The notes: generated by a model from the sequence alone, not told the origin. A stretch of DNA of 64,000 nt from Rhodobacter sp. 24-YEA-8 (GCF_900105075.1 NZ_FNSK01000001.1:310001-374000), one strand, 5' to 3'; positions 33,827-42,729 are shown, counted from the stretch's first letter. Numbers and translations are program-made.

Positions 33827-33847
33827 GCAGACCTGGTACAGGTCTGC
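33827..33847. terminator. Hairpin between convergent nuclease and parE genes
   Basis: GCAGACCTG-GTA-CAGGTCTGC is a perfect 9-bp stem with a 3-nt loop, centred between the two stops. There is no long U-tract, so it is either a bidirectional rho-independent-like terminator or an RNA 3'-end stabiliser. Confidence 0.7.
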
Positions 33848-33855
33848 TGCCAGCC

Positions 33856-35832
33856 TCAGATATCGAGCTCGTCGGTATTGGCGAAACGGGCCTTTTCCTG
33901 AATGAACTGAAAGCGCAGCTCCGGCTTTTTGCCCATCAGGTCATTGACCAGGGTTTTCGTCGATTCGCGCTCTTCCTCATTGATCGAGACCTGGATCAGC
34001 TTGCGCGTTGCCGGGTTCATCGTGGTGTCTTTGAGGTCCTTGGCATCCATCTCGCCCAGCCCCTTGAAACGCTGCACATCGATCTTGCCGCGCCCGCCCA
34101 GACCCTTGGCCAGCCATTCCTCTTTCTCGGCATCATTCGAGACATAGAGCCGCTTCGGCCCCTGGGTCAGGCGGTAAAGCGGCGGGCAGGCGAGGTAGAG
34201 ATGCCCTTTCAGAATCAGCTGCGGCATCTGTTCATAGAAGAATGTCATCAGCAGCGAGGCGATATGGGCGCCATCCACATCGGCGTCGGTCATGATGATG
34301 ATCTTGTCATAGCGCAGATCGTCGATGCGGAAGCGATCTTTCATGCCAACGCCAAGCGCTTCGCAAATGTCGCGGATCTCGGCATTGTCCGAGAGTTTGC
34401 TCGCGGCAGCCCCCAGCACATTGAGCACCTTGCCGCGCAAGGGCAGCAGCGCCTGGAATTTGCGGTCGCGCGCACCCTTGCCGCTGCCGCCGGCGGAATC
34501 GCCCTCGACGAGGAACAGTTCGGTGCCGGAGCGGTTCGAGGCAGAACAATCGACCAGCTTGCCCGGGAGGCGTAGTCGCTTGGTCGCCGTCTTGCGCTGC
34601 GTTTCCTTTTCGGCGCGGCGCTTCAGCCGTTCCTCAGCGCGCTGCACCAGGAAATCAAGGATCGCGCCGGCAGATTTCGGATCACTGGCCAGCCAGGTGT
34701 CGAAATGGTCGCGGACGGCGTTTTCCACCCATTTCGCCGCCTCTTCTGTCGCCAGCCGGTCCTTGGTCTGGCCGACAAATTGCGGTTCCCGGATAAAGAC
34801 CGAGATCAGCGCGCAGCCGCCGGTCAGCATATCCTCGCGGGTGATCTGATCGGCTTTGCGGTTCTTGACCCGCTCGCCATATGCGCGGATGCCTTTCAGG
34901 GTCGCGGCCCAGAAACCGGCCTCATGGGTGCCGCCCTCAGGGGTCGGAACCGTGTTGGTGTAGGACGAGATGAAACCGTCGCGCATCGGCGTCCAGTTGA
35001 TCGCCCATTCGACCGAGCCGGGCACGCCGAACTTTTCCCTGAAGCTGACTTTGCCCGCGAAAGGCCGCTCGGCATAGGTCTGATCGGATTGCAGCTGTTC
35101 TGCCAGATATTCACCAAGGCCACCGGGGTAATGGAAGGTCGCTTCCAGCGGCATATCGCCGTCCGGAATCGCGGATTTCCAGCGGATCTCAACGCCGGAA
35201 TAAAGATAGGCTTTGGAACGGACCATCTTCATCAGCCGCGCCGGGCGGAAGGTCTGATGGCCGAAAATCTCGGCATCGGGGTGGAAGATCACCGTGGTGC
35301 CGCGCCGGTTCGGCGCCGGGCCAATTTTTGCGACCGGTCCCCGGGGCTTGCCACGCGAGAATTCCTGGACGTAGAGTTCTTTGTTCCGCGCCACCTCGAC
35401 CCGCATATGGTCGGACAGTGCATTGACCACAGACGAGCCAACGCCGTTCAGCCCGCCCGAGGTTTCATAGGCGTCGCCATTGAACTTGCCGCCGGCATGC
35501 AGCGTGCAGAGGATCACCTCCAGCGCGGATTTGTCGGGGAATTTCGGATGCGGGTCGACGGGAATCCCGCGCCCGTTATCCCTGATCGAAACCGAGCCAT
35601 CGGCCAACAGCTCGACCTCGATCCGGTTGGCGTGGCCGGCGACCGCCTCGTCCATCGAATTGTCGAGAATCTCGGCGGCAAGATGGTGATAGGCGCGCTC
35701 GTCAATGCCGCCGATATACATGCCGGGCCGCATCCGCACCGCTTCAAGCGGTTCAAGAACCTCAATCGAGGAGGCGTCATAGGTCTGCTGGTTCGGCGCG
35801 GCGAGAAGATCGCCGGAATCATTCGGGGCCAT
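33856..35832 (-). CDS. parE: DNA topoisomerase IV subunit B
   Basis: A 658-residue type IIA topoisomerase ATPase subunit. The N-terminal GHKL ATPase shows LEAVRMRPGMYIGG, EILDNSMDEA, NGRGIPV and the GGLNGVGSSVVNALS loop. The transducer follows, then the Toprim domain with EGDSAGGSGKGARD and DADVDG. It lacks the extra insertion of gyrB, and its short N-terminus and the DERAYHHLAAEILD form are those of ParE. Decatenates daughter chromosomes with ParC, not encoded here. Confidence 0.94.
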   Translation of the reverse strand: MAPNDSGDLLAAPNQQTYDASSIEVLEPLEAVRMRPGMYIGGIDERAYHHLAAEILDNSMDEAVAGHANRIEVELLADGSVSIRDNGRGIPVDPHPKFPDKSALEVILCTLHAGGKFNGDAYETSGGLNGVGSSVVNALSDHMRVEVARNKELYVQEFSRGKPRGPVAKIGPAPNRRGTTVIFHPDAEIFGHQTFRPARLMKMVRSKAYLYSGVEIRWKSAIPDGDMPLEATFHYPGGLGEYLAEQLQSDQTYAERPFAGKVSFREKFGVPGSVEWAINWTPMRDGFISSYTNTVPTPEGGTHEAGFWAATLKGIRAYGERVKNRKADQITREDMLTGGCALISVFIREPQFVGQTKDRLATEEAAKWVENAVRDHFDTWLASDPKSAGAILDFLVQRAEERLKRRAEKETQRKTATKRLRLPGKLVDCSASNRSGTELFLVEGDSAGGSGKGARDRKFQALLPLRGKVLNVLGAAASKLSDNAEIRDICEALGVGMKDRFRIDDLRYDKIIIMTDADVDGAHIASLLMTFFYEQMPQLILKGHLYLACPPLYRLTQGPKRLYVSNDAEKEEWLAKGLGGRGKIDVQRFKGLGEMDAKDLKDTTMNPATRKLIQVSINEEERESTKTLVNDLMGKKPELRFQFIQEKARFANTDELDI

Positions 35833-35925
35833 GCGCTGCTCTTATGGTTTGTAGCACAGCATTAGACCACCCGGAGGGGGAGGCGCGCAAGATCCAGGGG
35901 GGATTTTCCTGTGGACGCGCGCAAG

Positions 35926-36056
35926 GGGGGCGCTGCCCCCGTCTCCTGGCGGAGACTCCCCCGGGATATTTAGAGACAGATGAAAAGATCTTCTGCTGAT
36001 TTCATCTGTCCTTAAATATCCCCGCCGGAGGCATCCGGCCCCGTAACGGGGCCGGA
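35926..36056 (+). repeat. Composite hairpin element, copy 3 (plus orientation)
   Basis: Order: hairpin A (GGGGGC/GCCCCC, 35926-35940), hairpin B (GTCTCC/GGAGAC, 35941-35956), long repeat C with arms 35958-35986 and 36000-36032 (ATATTTAGAGACAGATGAAA against TTTCATCTGTCCTTAAATAT), then a perfect 10-bp hairpin D (TCCGGCCCCG/CGGGGCCGGA, 36034-36056). It lies between the flavin-oxidoreductase stop and the parE start. It is the best-preserved of the three copies. Confidence 0.88.
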
Positions 36057-36065
36057 CGTCTTTTC

Positions 36066-37085
36066 TCAGCGCCAGCCAAGCGCCGGGGCGACATGTTTCA
36101 GGATATTCTCGATCACATGGGCGTTGTACTCGACGCCCAGCGTGTTCGGCACCGTCAGAAGCAGGGTATCGGCCTCGGCGATGGCTTCGTCCTGGCGCAG
36201 CTCCTCGATCAGCTTTTGCGGCTCGGCGGCGTAAGAGCGGCCGAAGACCGCGCGCTGATCGTCGATCACACCGACCTGGTCCTGGTCGGGGCGCGATTGC
36301 CCGAAATACATCTGATCCTGCGCTGTGGTGATCGCGAAGATCGAGCGGCTGACCGAGACGCGGGGCGTATGCTTATGACCCGCTTCTTTCCAGGCCGCGC
36401 GGTATTTGCGGATCTGGTTAGCCTGCTGCACATGGAAAGGCTCGCCGGTCTCATCCCATTTCAGGGTCGAGCTTTGCAGGTTCATCCCCAGTTGCGCCGC
36501 CCAGATCGCGGTCTGATCCGAGGCTGCGCCCCACCAGATGCGGTTTCTCAGCCCTTCGGAATGCGGCTCCAGCCGCAAGAGGCCCGGCGGGTTCGGGAAC
36601 ATCGGGCGTGGATTTGGCTTTGCGAAGCCCTGGCCTTCGAGGAGGCTCAGGAAGGTCAGTGCATGTTCACGGGCCAGATCCTGATCGGTCTCGCCCTCTT
36701 CCGGCGCATAGCCGAAATGGCGCCAGCCATCGATCACCTGTTCGGGCGAGCCGCGCGAGATCCCCAGCTGCAGCCTGCCGCCGGAGATCAGATCGGCAGA
36801 CCCTGCATCCTCGATCATGTAATGCGGGTTCTCATAGCGCATATCGATGACGCCGGTGCCGATCTCGATCTTCTTCGTGCGGGCGCCGATGGCGGCCAGA
36901 AGCGGGAAGGGCGAAGACAGCTGGCGGGCGAAATGGTGAACCCGATAATAGGCGCCGTCAGCACCAAGCTCTTCGGCGGCTTCGGCCAGTTCGATGCTCT
37001 GGAGCAGCACATCCTGGGCCGAACGGGTGGCCGAACCCTGCTGGGTCGACCAATGGCCGAAAGACAGAAAACCGATTTTCTTCAT
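36066..37085 (-). CDS. LLM-class flavin-dependent oxidoreductase
   Basis: A 339-residue protein with the bacterial luciferase-like TIM barrel. The N-terminal GFLSFGHW and GADGAYYRVHHF, the mid region ISGGRLQLGISRGSP and the IWWGAASDQTAIWAA block are family-typical. Members use FMN or F420; the subclass with these motifs is usually FMN-dependent with an unknown reductant and substrate. It lies alone between a GST and the composite element before parE. Confidence 0.87.
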   Translation of the reverse strand: MKKIGFLSFGHWSTQQGSATRSAQDVLLQSIELAEAAEELGADGAYYRVHHFARQLSSPFPLLAAIGARTKKIEIGTGVIDMRYENPHYMIEDAGSADLISGGRLQLGISRGSPEQVIDGWRHFGYAPEEGETDQDLAREHALTFLSLLEGQGFAKPNPRPMFPNPPGLLRLEPHSEGLRNRIWWGAASDQTAIWAAQLGMNLQSSTLKWDETGEPFHVQQANQIRKYRAAWKEAGHKHTPRVSVSRSIFAITTAQDQMYFGQSRPDQDQVGVIDDQRAVFGRSYAAEPQKLIEELRQDEAIAEADTLLLTVPNTLGVEYNAHVIENILKHVAPALGWR

Positions 37086-37224
37086 GGTTCAAATCCCCTG
37101 ATCCTGAGATCCGGGCCGGGCCAGTGGCCGCGCCGGATCGTTTGACGGAAAGATGGGGCGATCGGCGCGCCAATGCCAGAAGCAGCGGCGCGCAACCACT
37201 GTGCGCAGGTGCCCGTTCCCGGGG

Positions 37225-37884
37225 TCAGGCCGGCTCTGCCTCGCGCCTGGCCCAGAAGGCCTGGAACGCCGGCCGGGCCTGGCAGCGGGCGAGCCAGTCA
37301 CTCACATGCGGGTATTCCGCCAGAAGCGCGGGATAGCCCTGGGCATAGCGCAGGCATTCGGCAGTATTGATATCGGCGGCGGTAAAGCGGTCGCCCACCA
37401 GCCAGTCATGTGCGCTCAGGTGCCGTTCCAGCCGGTTCAGCGGCCGGCGCAGTTTCTCGGCGCTGACCCGGATCGCGGCGCGGGTTTCGGGCAGGGTGTC
37501 GCCACCGGATTCGACGGCGAGCAGGATCTCCAGCGCCGGCGGCTCCAGTGAGGTTGCCGCGTAAAGCGCCCATTGCTCCATCAGCGATTGCTCGGATGCG
37601 TCGGCCGGGCCAAAGCCGCCCCCATGGCGGCGCGCGATATGAAGGGTGATCGCCAGCGACTCGGTCAGCAAAAGCCCGTCATCCTCCATCGCGGGGATCT
37701 GGCCCTGCGGATTGACGGCGAGATAATCGGGCGAGGCGGTGTTCAGCGCCGCGTCTTCGGCCTTCGCATCCCTGAGACGATAGGCCTGGATCACCGGCAC
37801 ATGGGTGAAATCGCAGCCGATTTCGCCAAGGAGCCAGAGCGGGCGCGAGGCGCGTGAACGATAGACGCCGTAAAGGGTGATCAT
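37225..37884 (-). CDS. Glutathione S-transferase family protein
   Basis: A 219-residue GST with an N-terminal thioredoxin-like domain (MITLYGVYRSRASRPLWLL, Ser-containing start suited to the beta/theta type; ESLAITLHIARR contacts glutathione) and an all-helical C-terminal domain (VGDRFTAADINTAE). The substrate is unknown. The ATG at 37884 is chosen because the reading upstream of it has no GST resemblance. It is 139 bp before the flavin oxidoreductase on the same strand. Confidence 0.87.
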   Translation of the reverse strand: MITLYGVYRSRASRPLWLLGEIGCDFTHVPVIQAYRLRDAKAEDAALNTASPDYLAVNPQGQIPAMEDDGLLLTESLAITLHIARRHGGGFGPADASEQSLMEQWALYAATSLEPPALEILLAVESGGDTLPETRAAIRVSAEKLRRPLNRLERHLSAHDWLVGDRFTAADINTAECLRYAQGYPALLAEYPHVSDWLARCQARPAFQAFWARREAEPA

Positions 37885-38255
37885 GTCGGGGTCCCCAAAG
37901 CCGGGCAGATACTGCCTGAAATAACCCGGCCCCAATAGCAGAAGCGGGAAGAAAATCCACTGGCTGCCGGGGCCGCTCACCCGATTGGGAAAAGATTTCC
38001 TGCGAGCGTCCGCCAGGCAGGAGGGTTTTTCGCACTGGTGGGGCTTGCGGGGAAAGGCGGGGGGCTCCGCCCGGGCTCTGCGGCTGACTTTGCCGGTCTC
38101 TCCTGGTATGCAGGCCTGACCGCGCGCCGCGTTTGTCCAGGATCAAGGTCAAATGCGGCGGCCAGGATTATGCTCTGGCCGGCCCCTTTCGGTCCGGCGC
38201 GCGCGCAGCCCGGACAAGACGGGCGTCGTTTTGCATTATGGTGAAGGAGTTCCTC
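37885..38255. other. 371-bp spacer between GST and ppk2, G/C-rich
   Basis: This divergent spacer holds no gene I can support. It is rich in short G/C hairpins (for example near 38070-38090) and carries the FNR-like box described separately at 38133-38146. Promoters of both flanking genes should lie here. Confidence 0.5.
38133..38146. promoter_or_regulatory. Candidate FNR/CRP-family box upstream of ppk2
   Basis: TTGTC-CAGG-ATCAA resembles the FNR-type consensus TTGAT-N4-ATCAA, with two mismatches in the left half. It is 110 bp upstream of the ppk2 ATG. Oxygen or nitric-oxide control of ppk2 would follow if it is real. Confidence 0.35.
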
Positions 38256-39242
38256 ATGAGCACAGATTTGCATGTCAGCGGCAACGAAAAACCGTCTGAG
38301 CCAGAAGCCGTCCCGGGAGATAGCCCGACCCCGCCGGTGCTGCCGCCTGAGACCGGCGACACTCTCGCGCCGCCGCGCCATTTTCCTGCAGTGACCCAGG
38401 ACGAGATTCGTGAGGCCTTCGAAAGCGGGCGCTACCCCTATGGACGCCTGATGGGGCGCGTCGCCTATGAGCGGGAAAAGGCGCAGCTTCAGGCCGAGCT
38501 TTTGAAGGTACAGATCTGGGCGCAGGAAACCGGGCAGAAATTCGTCCTTCTGATGGAAGGGCGCGATGCGGCTGGCAAGGGCGGTACCATCAAGCGGTTC
38601 ATGGAACACCTGAATCCGCGATATGCGCGTGTGGTGGCGCTGACCAAACCCTCGGACAAGGAAAAAGGCGAATGGTTCTTTCAGCGTTACATCCAGCATC
38701 TGCCCACCGCCGGCGAGATCGTCTTCTTTGACCGGTCCTGGTACAACCGGGCCGGGGTCGAGCGGGTGATGGGCTTCTGCACCCCGCCGGAATATCTCGA
38801 ATTCATGCGCGAGGCGCCGGAGCTGGAACGGATGCTGGTTCGTTCGGGCATCCGGCTTTACAAATACTGGTTCTCGGTCACCAGGGGCGAACAGTTCAAA
38901 CGCTTCAGGGCGCGCGAGACCGATCCTCTGAAAATGTGGAAGCTCTCGCCCATCGACAAGGCGAGCCTCGACAAATGGGATGACTACACCGAGGCCAAAG
39001 AGGCGATGTTCTTCTACACCGATACCGCCGATGCGCCCTGGACCATTGTGAAGTCGAATGACAAGAAACGCGCCCGGCTGAATTGCATGAAGCATTTCCT
39101 CGCCTCGCTGGACTATCCCGGCAAGGATCATGCGCTGGTGATGCAGCCTGATCCGCTGATCATCGGCTCGGCGGCGCAGGTTTTGCGGGGGGCGGCGCAC
39201 ATCCCGGGCAGCACCACACATCCGGCTGTGCGGCATGGCTGA
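38256..39242 (+). CDS. ppk2: Polyphosphate kinase 2
   Basis: A 328-residue PPK2 that moves phosphate between polyphosphate and nucleotides. The Walker A motif GRDAAGKGGT lies at residues 102-111, the Walker B-like VFFDRSWYNRAGVE near 157-170, and the lid region carries KPSDKEKGEWFFQRY. A 45-residue Pro/Glu-rich N-terminal tail precedes the kinase core. The start at 38256 follows GAAGGAG at good spacing. Whether it prefers GDP/ADP or synthesises polyphosphate cannot be told. A hairpin follows the stop. Confidence 0.93.
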   Translation: MSTDLHVSGNEKPSEPEAVPGDSPTPPVLPPETGDTLAPPRHFPAVTQDEIREAFESGRYPYGRLMGRVAYEREKAQLQAELLKVQIWAQETGQKFVLLMEGRDAAGKGGTIKRFMEHLNPRYARVVALTKPSDKEKGEWFFQRYIQHLPTAGEIVFFDRSWYNRAGVERVMGFCTPPEYLEFMREAPELERMLVRSGIRLYKYWFSVTRGEQFKRFRARETDPLKMWKLSPIDKASLDKWDDYTEAKEAMFFYTDTADAPWTIVKSNDKKRARLNCMKHFLASLDYPGKDHALVMQPDPLIIGSAAQVLRGAAHIPGSTTHPAVRHG

Positions 39243-39243
39243 G

Positions 39244-39262
39244 ATGCCGCCTCTCGCGGCAT
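39244..39262 (+). terminator. Short hairpin after ppk2
   Basis: ATGCCGC-ctctc-GCGGCAT is a 7-bp stem starting 2 nt past the ppk2 stop and before the MATE gene. There is no clear U-tract, so it is a weak terminator or a processing hairpin. Confidence 0.45.
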
Positions 39263-39299
39263 ATTGCCGCTAATTTGATCAAAGGATAGACCATGCGGC

Positions 39300-40694
39300 A
39301 TGGATAATTTGTCGCAGCCCGCCCGTCCGTTCACATTCGCCAGGCATCTGCGTGAGACGCTGCGGCTTGGTCTGCCGCTGGCGGGGTCCTCCATCGCGCA
39401 ATTCTCGCTGCATGTGGTCAATACCGCTATGGTCGGCTGGTATGGCGTGGTGCAGCAGGGCGCGCTGGTGATCGCGGCGTCGAGCTTTTTCATTCTCTTC
39501 GTCGTGGGCTCGGGTTTTGCACGCGCGGTGATGCCGCTGGCCGCGAGCGCAAGGGCGCGTGGCGATGATACGGAGCTCCGGCGTGCGGCTCGGATGGGGC
39601 TCTGGTTGTCCATCGGCTTTGGCCTGCTCGTGTACCCGATATTCTGGTTTGCCGGGCCGATCATGCTGGCACTTGGACAAAAGCCCGAAGTGGCGGCCGA
39701 GGCGCAGTACTACCTGCGCATCGCCGGTATTGGCATGGTGCCGACGCTTGGCGTGGCAGTATTGCAGGCCTGGCTCGCGGCGCTCGGGCGGACGCAGATC
39801 GTGCTCTGGGTCACGGTGGCGGCAGTGGTGGTCAATATCATCGTCAACTGGTTCCTGATCTTCGGCAATGACGGCGCGCCCGAGATGGGGGTCGGGGGCG
39901 CAGGCGTGGCAACGCTCGTGGTGCAGGTCTTTTCGCTGCTGGGGCTGGGGCTTTATGCCGGGCTGTTGCCAGCGCTGCGGCAGTTTCAGCTCTTCCGCCG
40001 GTTCTGGCGCATCGACGTGGCGGCGCTGCGCGAGGTCTGGCGGCTGGGCCTGCCGATCGGGCTGACCGGGCTTGCGGAAAGCGGGCTCTTCCAGGCCAGC
40101 GCGCTCATGATGGGTTGGATCGGCACCCGTCAGCTGGCCGCGCATGGTATTGCACTGGAAATCACGGCGCTGGCCTTCATGTGCCATGTCGGCCTGTCGA
40201 ATGCCGCAACGATCCGGGTGGCCGAGGCCTCGGGGCGCGCGGATCCGGCGGGGATACGGCTGGCCTCCGGCGCGGCGCTGCTGATCTCTTTCCTCGTCGC
40301 GGTTGTGGTGATCATCGTCTTTCTGAGCGTTCCGGAATTGCTGGTGCGGCAGTTCCTCGACCTCGAGAAACCGGGGTCTGATTTTGTGCTGCAATTCGGG
40401 ATGACGCTGCTGGCGCTGGCGGCCTTGTTCCAGCTCGCAGATGCGATGCAGGTGATGGCGCTTGGCCTGTTGCGCGGTATTCAGGATACGGCAGTGCCGA
40501 TGTGGCTCGCCACCATGAGTTACTGGGTGATCGGTATTCCGGTCAGCTATGTGCTGGCTTTCCCGCTGGGCTTTGGCGGGGTAGGCCTCTGGTCGGGGCT
40601 GGTGATCGGCCTGGTCGGGGCGGCGGTGAGCCTGATGATCCGCTTCTGGCTGCTAGCGCCAAAGCCGGGCATGGCTGGCAAAGCGGCCCTGTAA
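39300..40694 (+). CDS. MATE family efflux transporter
   Basis: A 464-residue inner-membrane protein with about twelve hydrophobic helices in two pseudo-symmetric halves (for example AGSSIAQFSLHVVNTAMVGW and GLPIGLTGLAESGLFQASAL). MATE exporters use Na+ or H+ gradients to remove cationic drugs and metabolites; the substrate is not visible. It runs with ppk2, 57 bp after it, but the pair may not be cotranscribed because of the hairpin between. It overlaps the capsule gene kpsC tail to tail by 42 bp. Confidence 0.88.
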   Translation: MDNLSQPARPFTFARHLRETLRLGLPLAGSSIAQFSLHVVNTAMVGWYGVVQQGALVIAASSFFILFVVGSGFARAVMPLAASARARGDDTELRRAARMGLWLSIGFGLLVYPIFWFAGPIMLALGQKPEVAAEAQYYLRIAGIGMVPTLGVAVLQAWLAALGRTQIVLWVTVAAVVVNIIVNWFLIFGNDGAPEMGVGGAGVATLVVQVFSLLGLGLYAGLLPALRQFQLFRRFWRIDVAALREVWRLGLPIGLTGLAESGLFQASALMMGWIGTRQLAAHGIALEITALAFMCHVGLSNAATIRVAEASGRADPAGIRLASGAALLISFLVAVVVIIVFLSVPELLVRQFLDLEKPGSDFVLQFGMTLLALAALFQLADAMQVMALGLLRGIQDTAVPMWLATMSYWVIGIPVSYVLAFPLGFGGVGLWSGLVIGLVGAAVSLMIRFWLLAPKPGMAGKAAL

Positions 40695-42722
40695 TTTCGC
40701 GATCAGCCGGTTGATGAGGCCGGGATGCGGGATGGTGCCGCTGGCCAGCCGGTCAAGTGCGACCTCAACCGGGCAGGGGCGACGCGAGACCGGATCCCAG
40801 TAGCGCGGATAGGCGATCAGGCTGGCATGGACCAGCTGCGCCAGATCGGGCCGGGGAAGCAGCGCGCCATCGGGGCGACGCAGGCGGCGTTCCGGGATAT
40901 CGCCCAGGTCGCGGGTCAGCCCCCAGCCGGCATAGAAAGGCGCACCGAAGGTCGTGACCGCCTTGCCCCGGATCAGGGCCTCGAACCCGGTGAGGGAAGT
41001 CATGGTCCAGACCTCATCCACCTCATTCAGCGCGGCCGCCATACTGGCATGGGTCAGGACCAGATCGGCCAGCGGTGCAGTCTGATCGGCGGGGATCATC
41101 CCGGGGCGCAGACCGGCCTCGACATCGGGATGCGGCTTATAGAGGATCAGCGCGTCCGGGTTGGCTGCGCGGGTGACTTTCAGCAGGTCGAGATTGGTCC
41201 GGATGGCACCGGCGCCGCTCAGGATCGAGGCGTCATTTTCGACCTGGCCCGGAACCAGAATGCGGGATCTCTGGTCGGTCTCCCGGTCGGGGAGCGCCGG
41301 AATGGCACCTTCAATGTTGTATTTGGTCAAATTGGCCGCGCGCAGCCTTTCGATCAGCCGCGTCGCGCGGGCATGGCCGCCCGGGGGGAGAGGCGCCTTG
41401 ATCAGCTCTTCCAGCCGCGAGGGATGCGCTGGGTCGTAATAGATCCCGAGGTCATCGGCGACCAGCGACAAAGGCGGCACCAGCTCGGCCCCTAGCCCGC
41501 GTGAGCGCAGGAACCCATCCTCAACCCGCAGCGTGCCCGATGGCAGGATAGCCGGCGCTTTCCCGGCCCAGACCAGCAGGCTTTGCCCCTTCGCCTGCGC
41601 AGCCCCATCGATAAAGCGCAGCGGCTTTTCCCGTCCGAAAAACGCCTGCAACCGCCCGCGTTTCCACATGCGCATCCCCATCGCCATATGGCCATGGCGA
41701 TCCTGACGAAAGGCGCGCAGCTCGGCCTCCAGCTGATCAACCACCTCTTCAAAGCTGCAAAGCCGGTCGCGGCAGGGGTCATACCAGCGGGGCGCGATGA
41801 TCATCACGCCGGCAAAGAGCTGCGCCCGTGTCAGCTTGCGCTTACGGCGGGACGGCGGCGTGCGGTCTTCGGTCAGCCCCCAGCCGGCATAGAAGGGCAG
41901 CCCCCAGACGCGGGGGCGATGCCCGGCAAGGATCGCCTCAAACCCAAGCTGCGACGACACGGTATAGACCGCCACCGCACCTTCAAGCAACGCGTAGGGC
42001 GGGATCGCGGGATCGGAAAAGCTGATCCCCGGCCCCTCCGGGTCGCGCAGATGCTCGGGCCCGAAATGACCGGGGCGCAGCCCTTTCGCAGTTTCAGGAT
42101 GCGCGCGGATCAGGATGGGCAGATGTGGCCAGTCGCGGCGCGCGGTTTCGAGCATTTCCTCGAAAGACCCCCGATCCGCACCCGAAGCCTGCAGCGAGGC
42201 ATCGTTCACCGTCTGATCAACCACCAGCACATAGCCCGGCGGTGGTGACGGCAGGGAAATGTCGTGCAGATTGTATTTGGACAATTCAAGCGCGCGAAGA
42301 CGGTCGATTCCGACCTTTGCGCGGCTCAGAATGTTCGAATTATCTAAGGGATCGGTTGAGAGAATCCGCTCGGTCAGCGAGATATCCGACGGGTCGAAAT
42401 GGATGCCTTCTGCATCGATCAGCAGGCCGAGCCCGGGCTCGCCCATCCGCCCCGGCCGGATCGAGCGCAGAAACGCATCCTCCAGCCGCACCAGCCGCAC
42501 ACCGCGTTTTGCCGCCACTTTCTCGCCGCGCCAGGCGGTGGGGCTGGCCCCCCAGACCACGACGCCGTCGCCCGGTTTCGGCAGGCCGAAGCGCAGTTCA
42601 TGCCCGGCGAGGGCGAGGATCCGCTTCAGCCGGCGGTCGCGCAGGAAGGACAGGTTCTGATGGAAAAGCCGCCGTGGGATCACCACGGCGGCCTCTGGTT
42701 TCGGATCGCGTTCGACGGCCAA
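40653..42722 (-). CDS. kpsC: Capsule polysaccharide beta-Kdo transferase KpsC
   Basis: A 689-residue cytoplasmic enzyme that, with KpsS, builds the beta-Kdo linker on which group 2-type capsules are carried. It has two tandem homologous glycosyltransferase modules; in each the sequence contains a GFEAL/GFEAI block, a PFYAGWGLT motif, and a KPHPD or RAHPET site with the conserved His and acidic residues. The start is a TTG with GAGG in front, 7 nt after the OPX gene stop. It is last in the run kpsS-OPX-kpsC. Its tail overlaps the MATE gene by 42 bp. Confidence 0.92.
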   Translation of the reverse strand: MAVERDPKPEAAVVIPRRLFHQNLSFLRDRRLKRILALAGHELRFGLPKPGDGVVVWGASPTAWRGEKVAAKRGVRLVRLEDAFLRSIRPGRMGEPGLGLLIDAEGIHFDPSDISLTERILSTDPLDNSNILSRAKVGIDRLRALELSKYNLHDISLPSPPPGYVLVVDQTVNDASLQASGADRGSFEEMLETARRDWPHLPILIRAHPETAKGLRPGHFGPEHLRDPEGPGISFSDPAIPPYALLEGAVAVYTVSSQLGFEAILAGHRPRVWGLPFYAGWGLTEDRTPPSRRKRKLTRAQLFAGVMIIAPRWYDPCRDRLCSFEEVVDQLEAELRAFRQDRHGHMAMGMRMWKRGRLQAFFGREKPLRFIDGAAQAKGQSLLVWAGKAPAILPSGTLRVEDGFLRSRGLGAELVPPLSLVADDLGIYYDPAHPSRLEELIKAPLPPGGHARATRLIERLRAANLTKYNIEGAIPALPDRETDQRSRILVPGQVENDASILSGAGAIRTNLDLLKVTRAANPDALILYKPHPDVEAGLRPGMIPADQTAPLADLVLTHASMAAALNEVDEVWTMTSLTGFEALIRGKAVTTFGAPFYAGWGLTRDLGDIPERRLRRPDGALLPRPDLAQLVHASLIAYPRYWDPVSRRPCPVEVALDRLASGTIPHPGLINRLIAKLQGRFASHARLWR

Positions 42723-42729
42723 GGCGGCC

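Noticed and set aside
37977..40394. Long reading frames antisense to ppk2 and the MATE gene
   Set aside because: They lie opposite clearly recognised genes and show the His/Arg/Gln-rich, low-hydrophobic composition of antisense frames in high-GC DNA.
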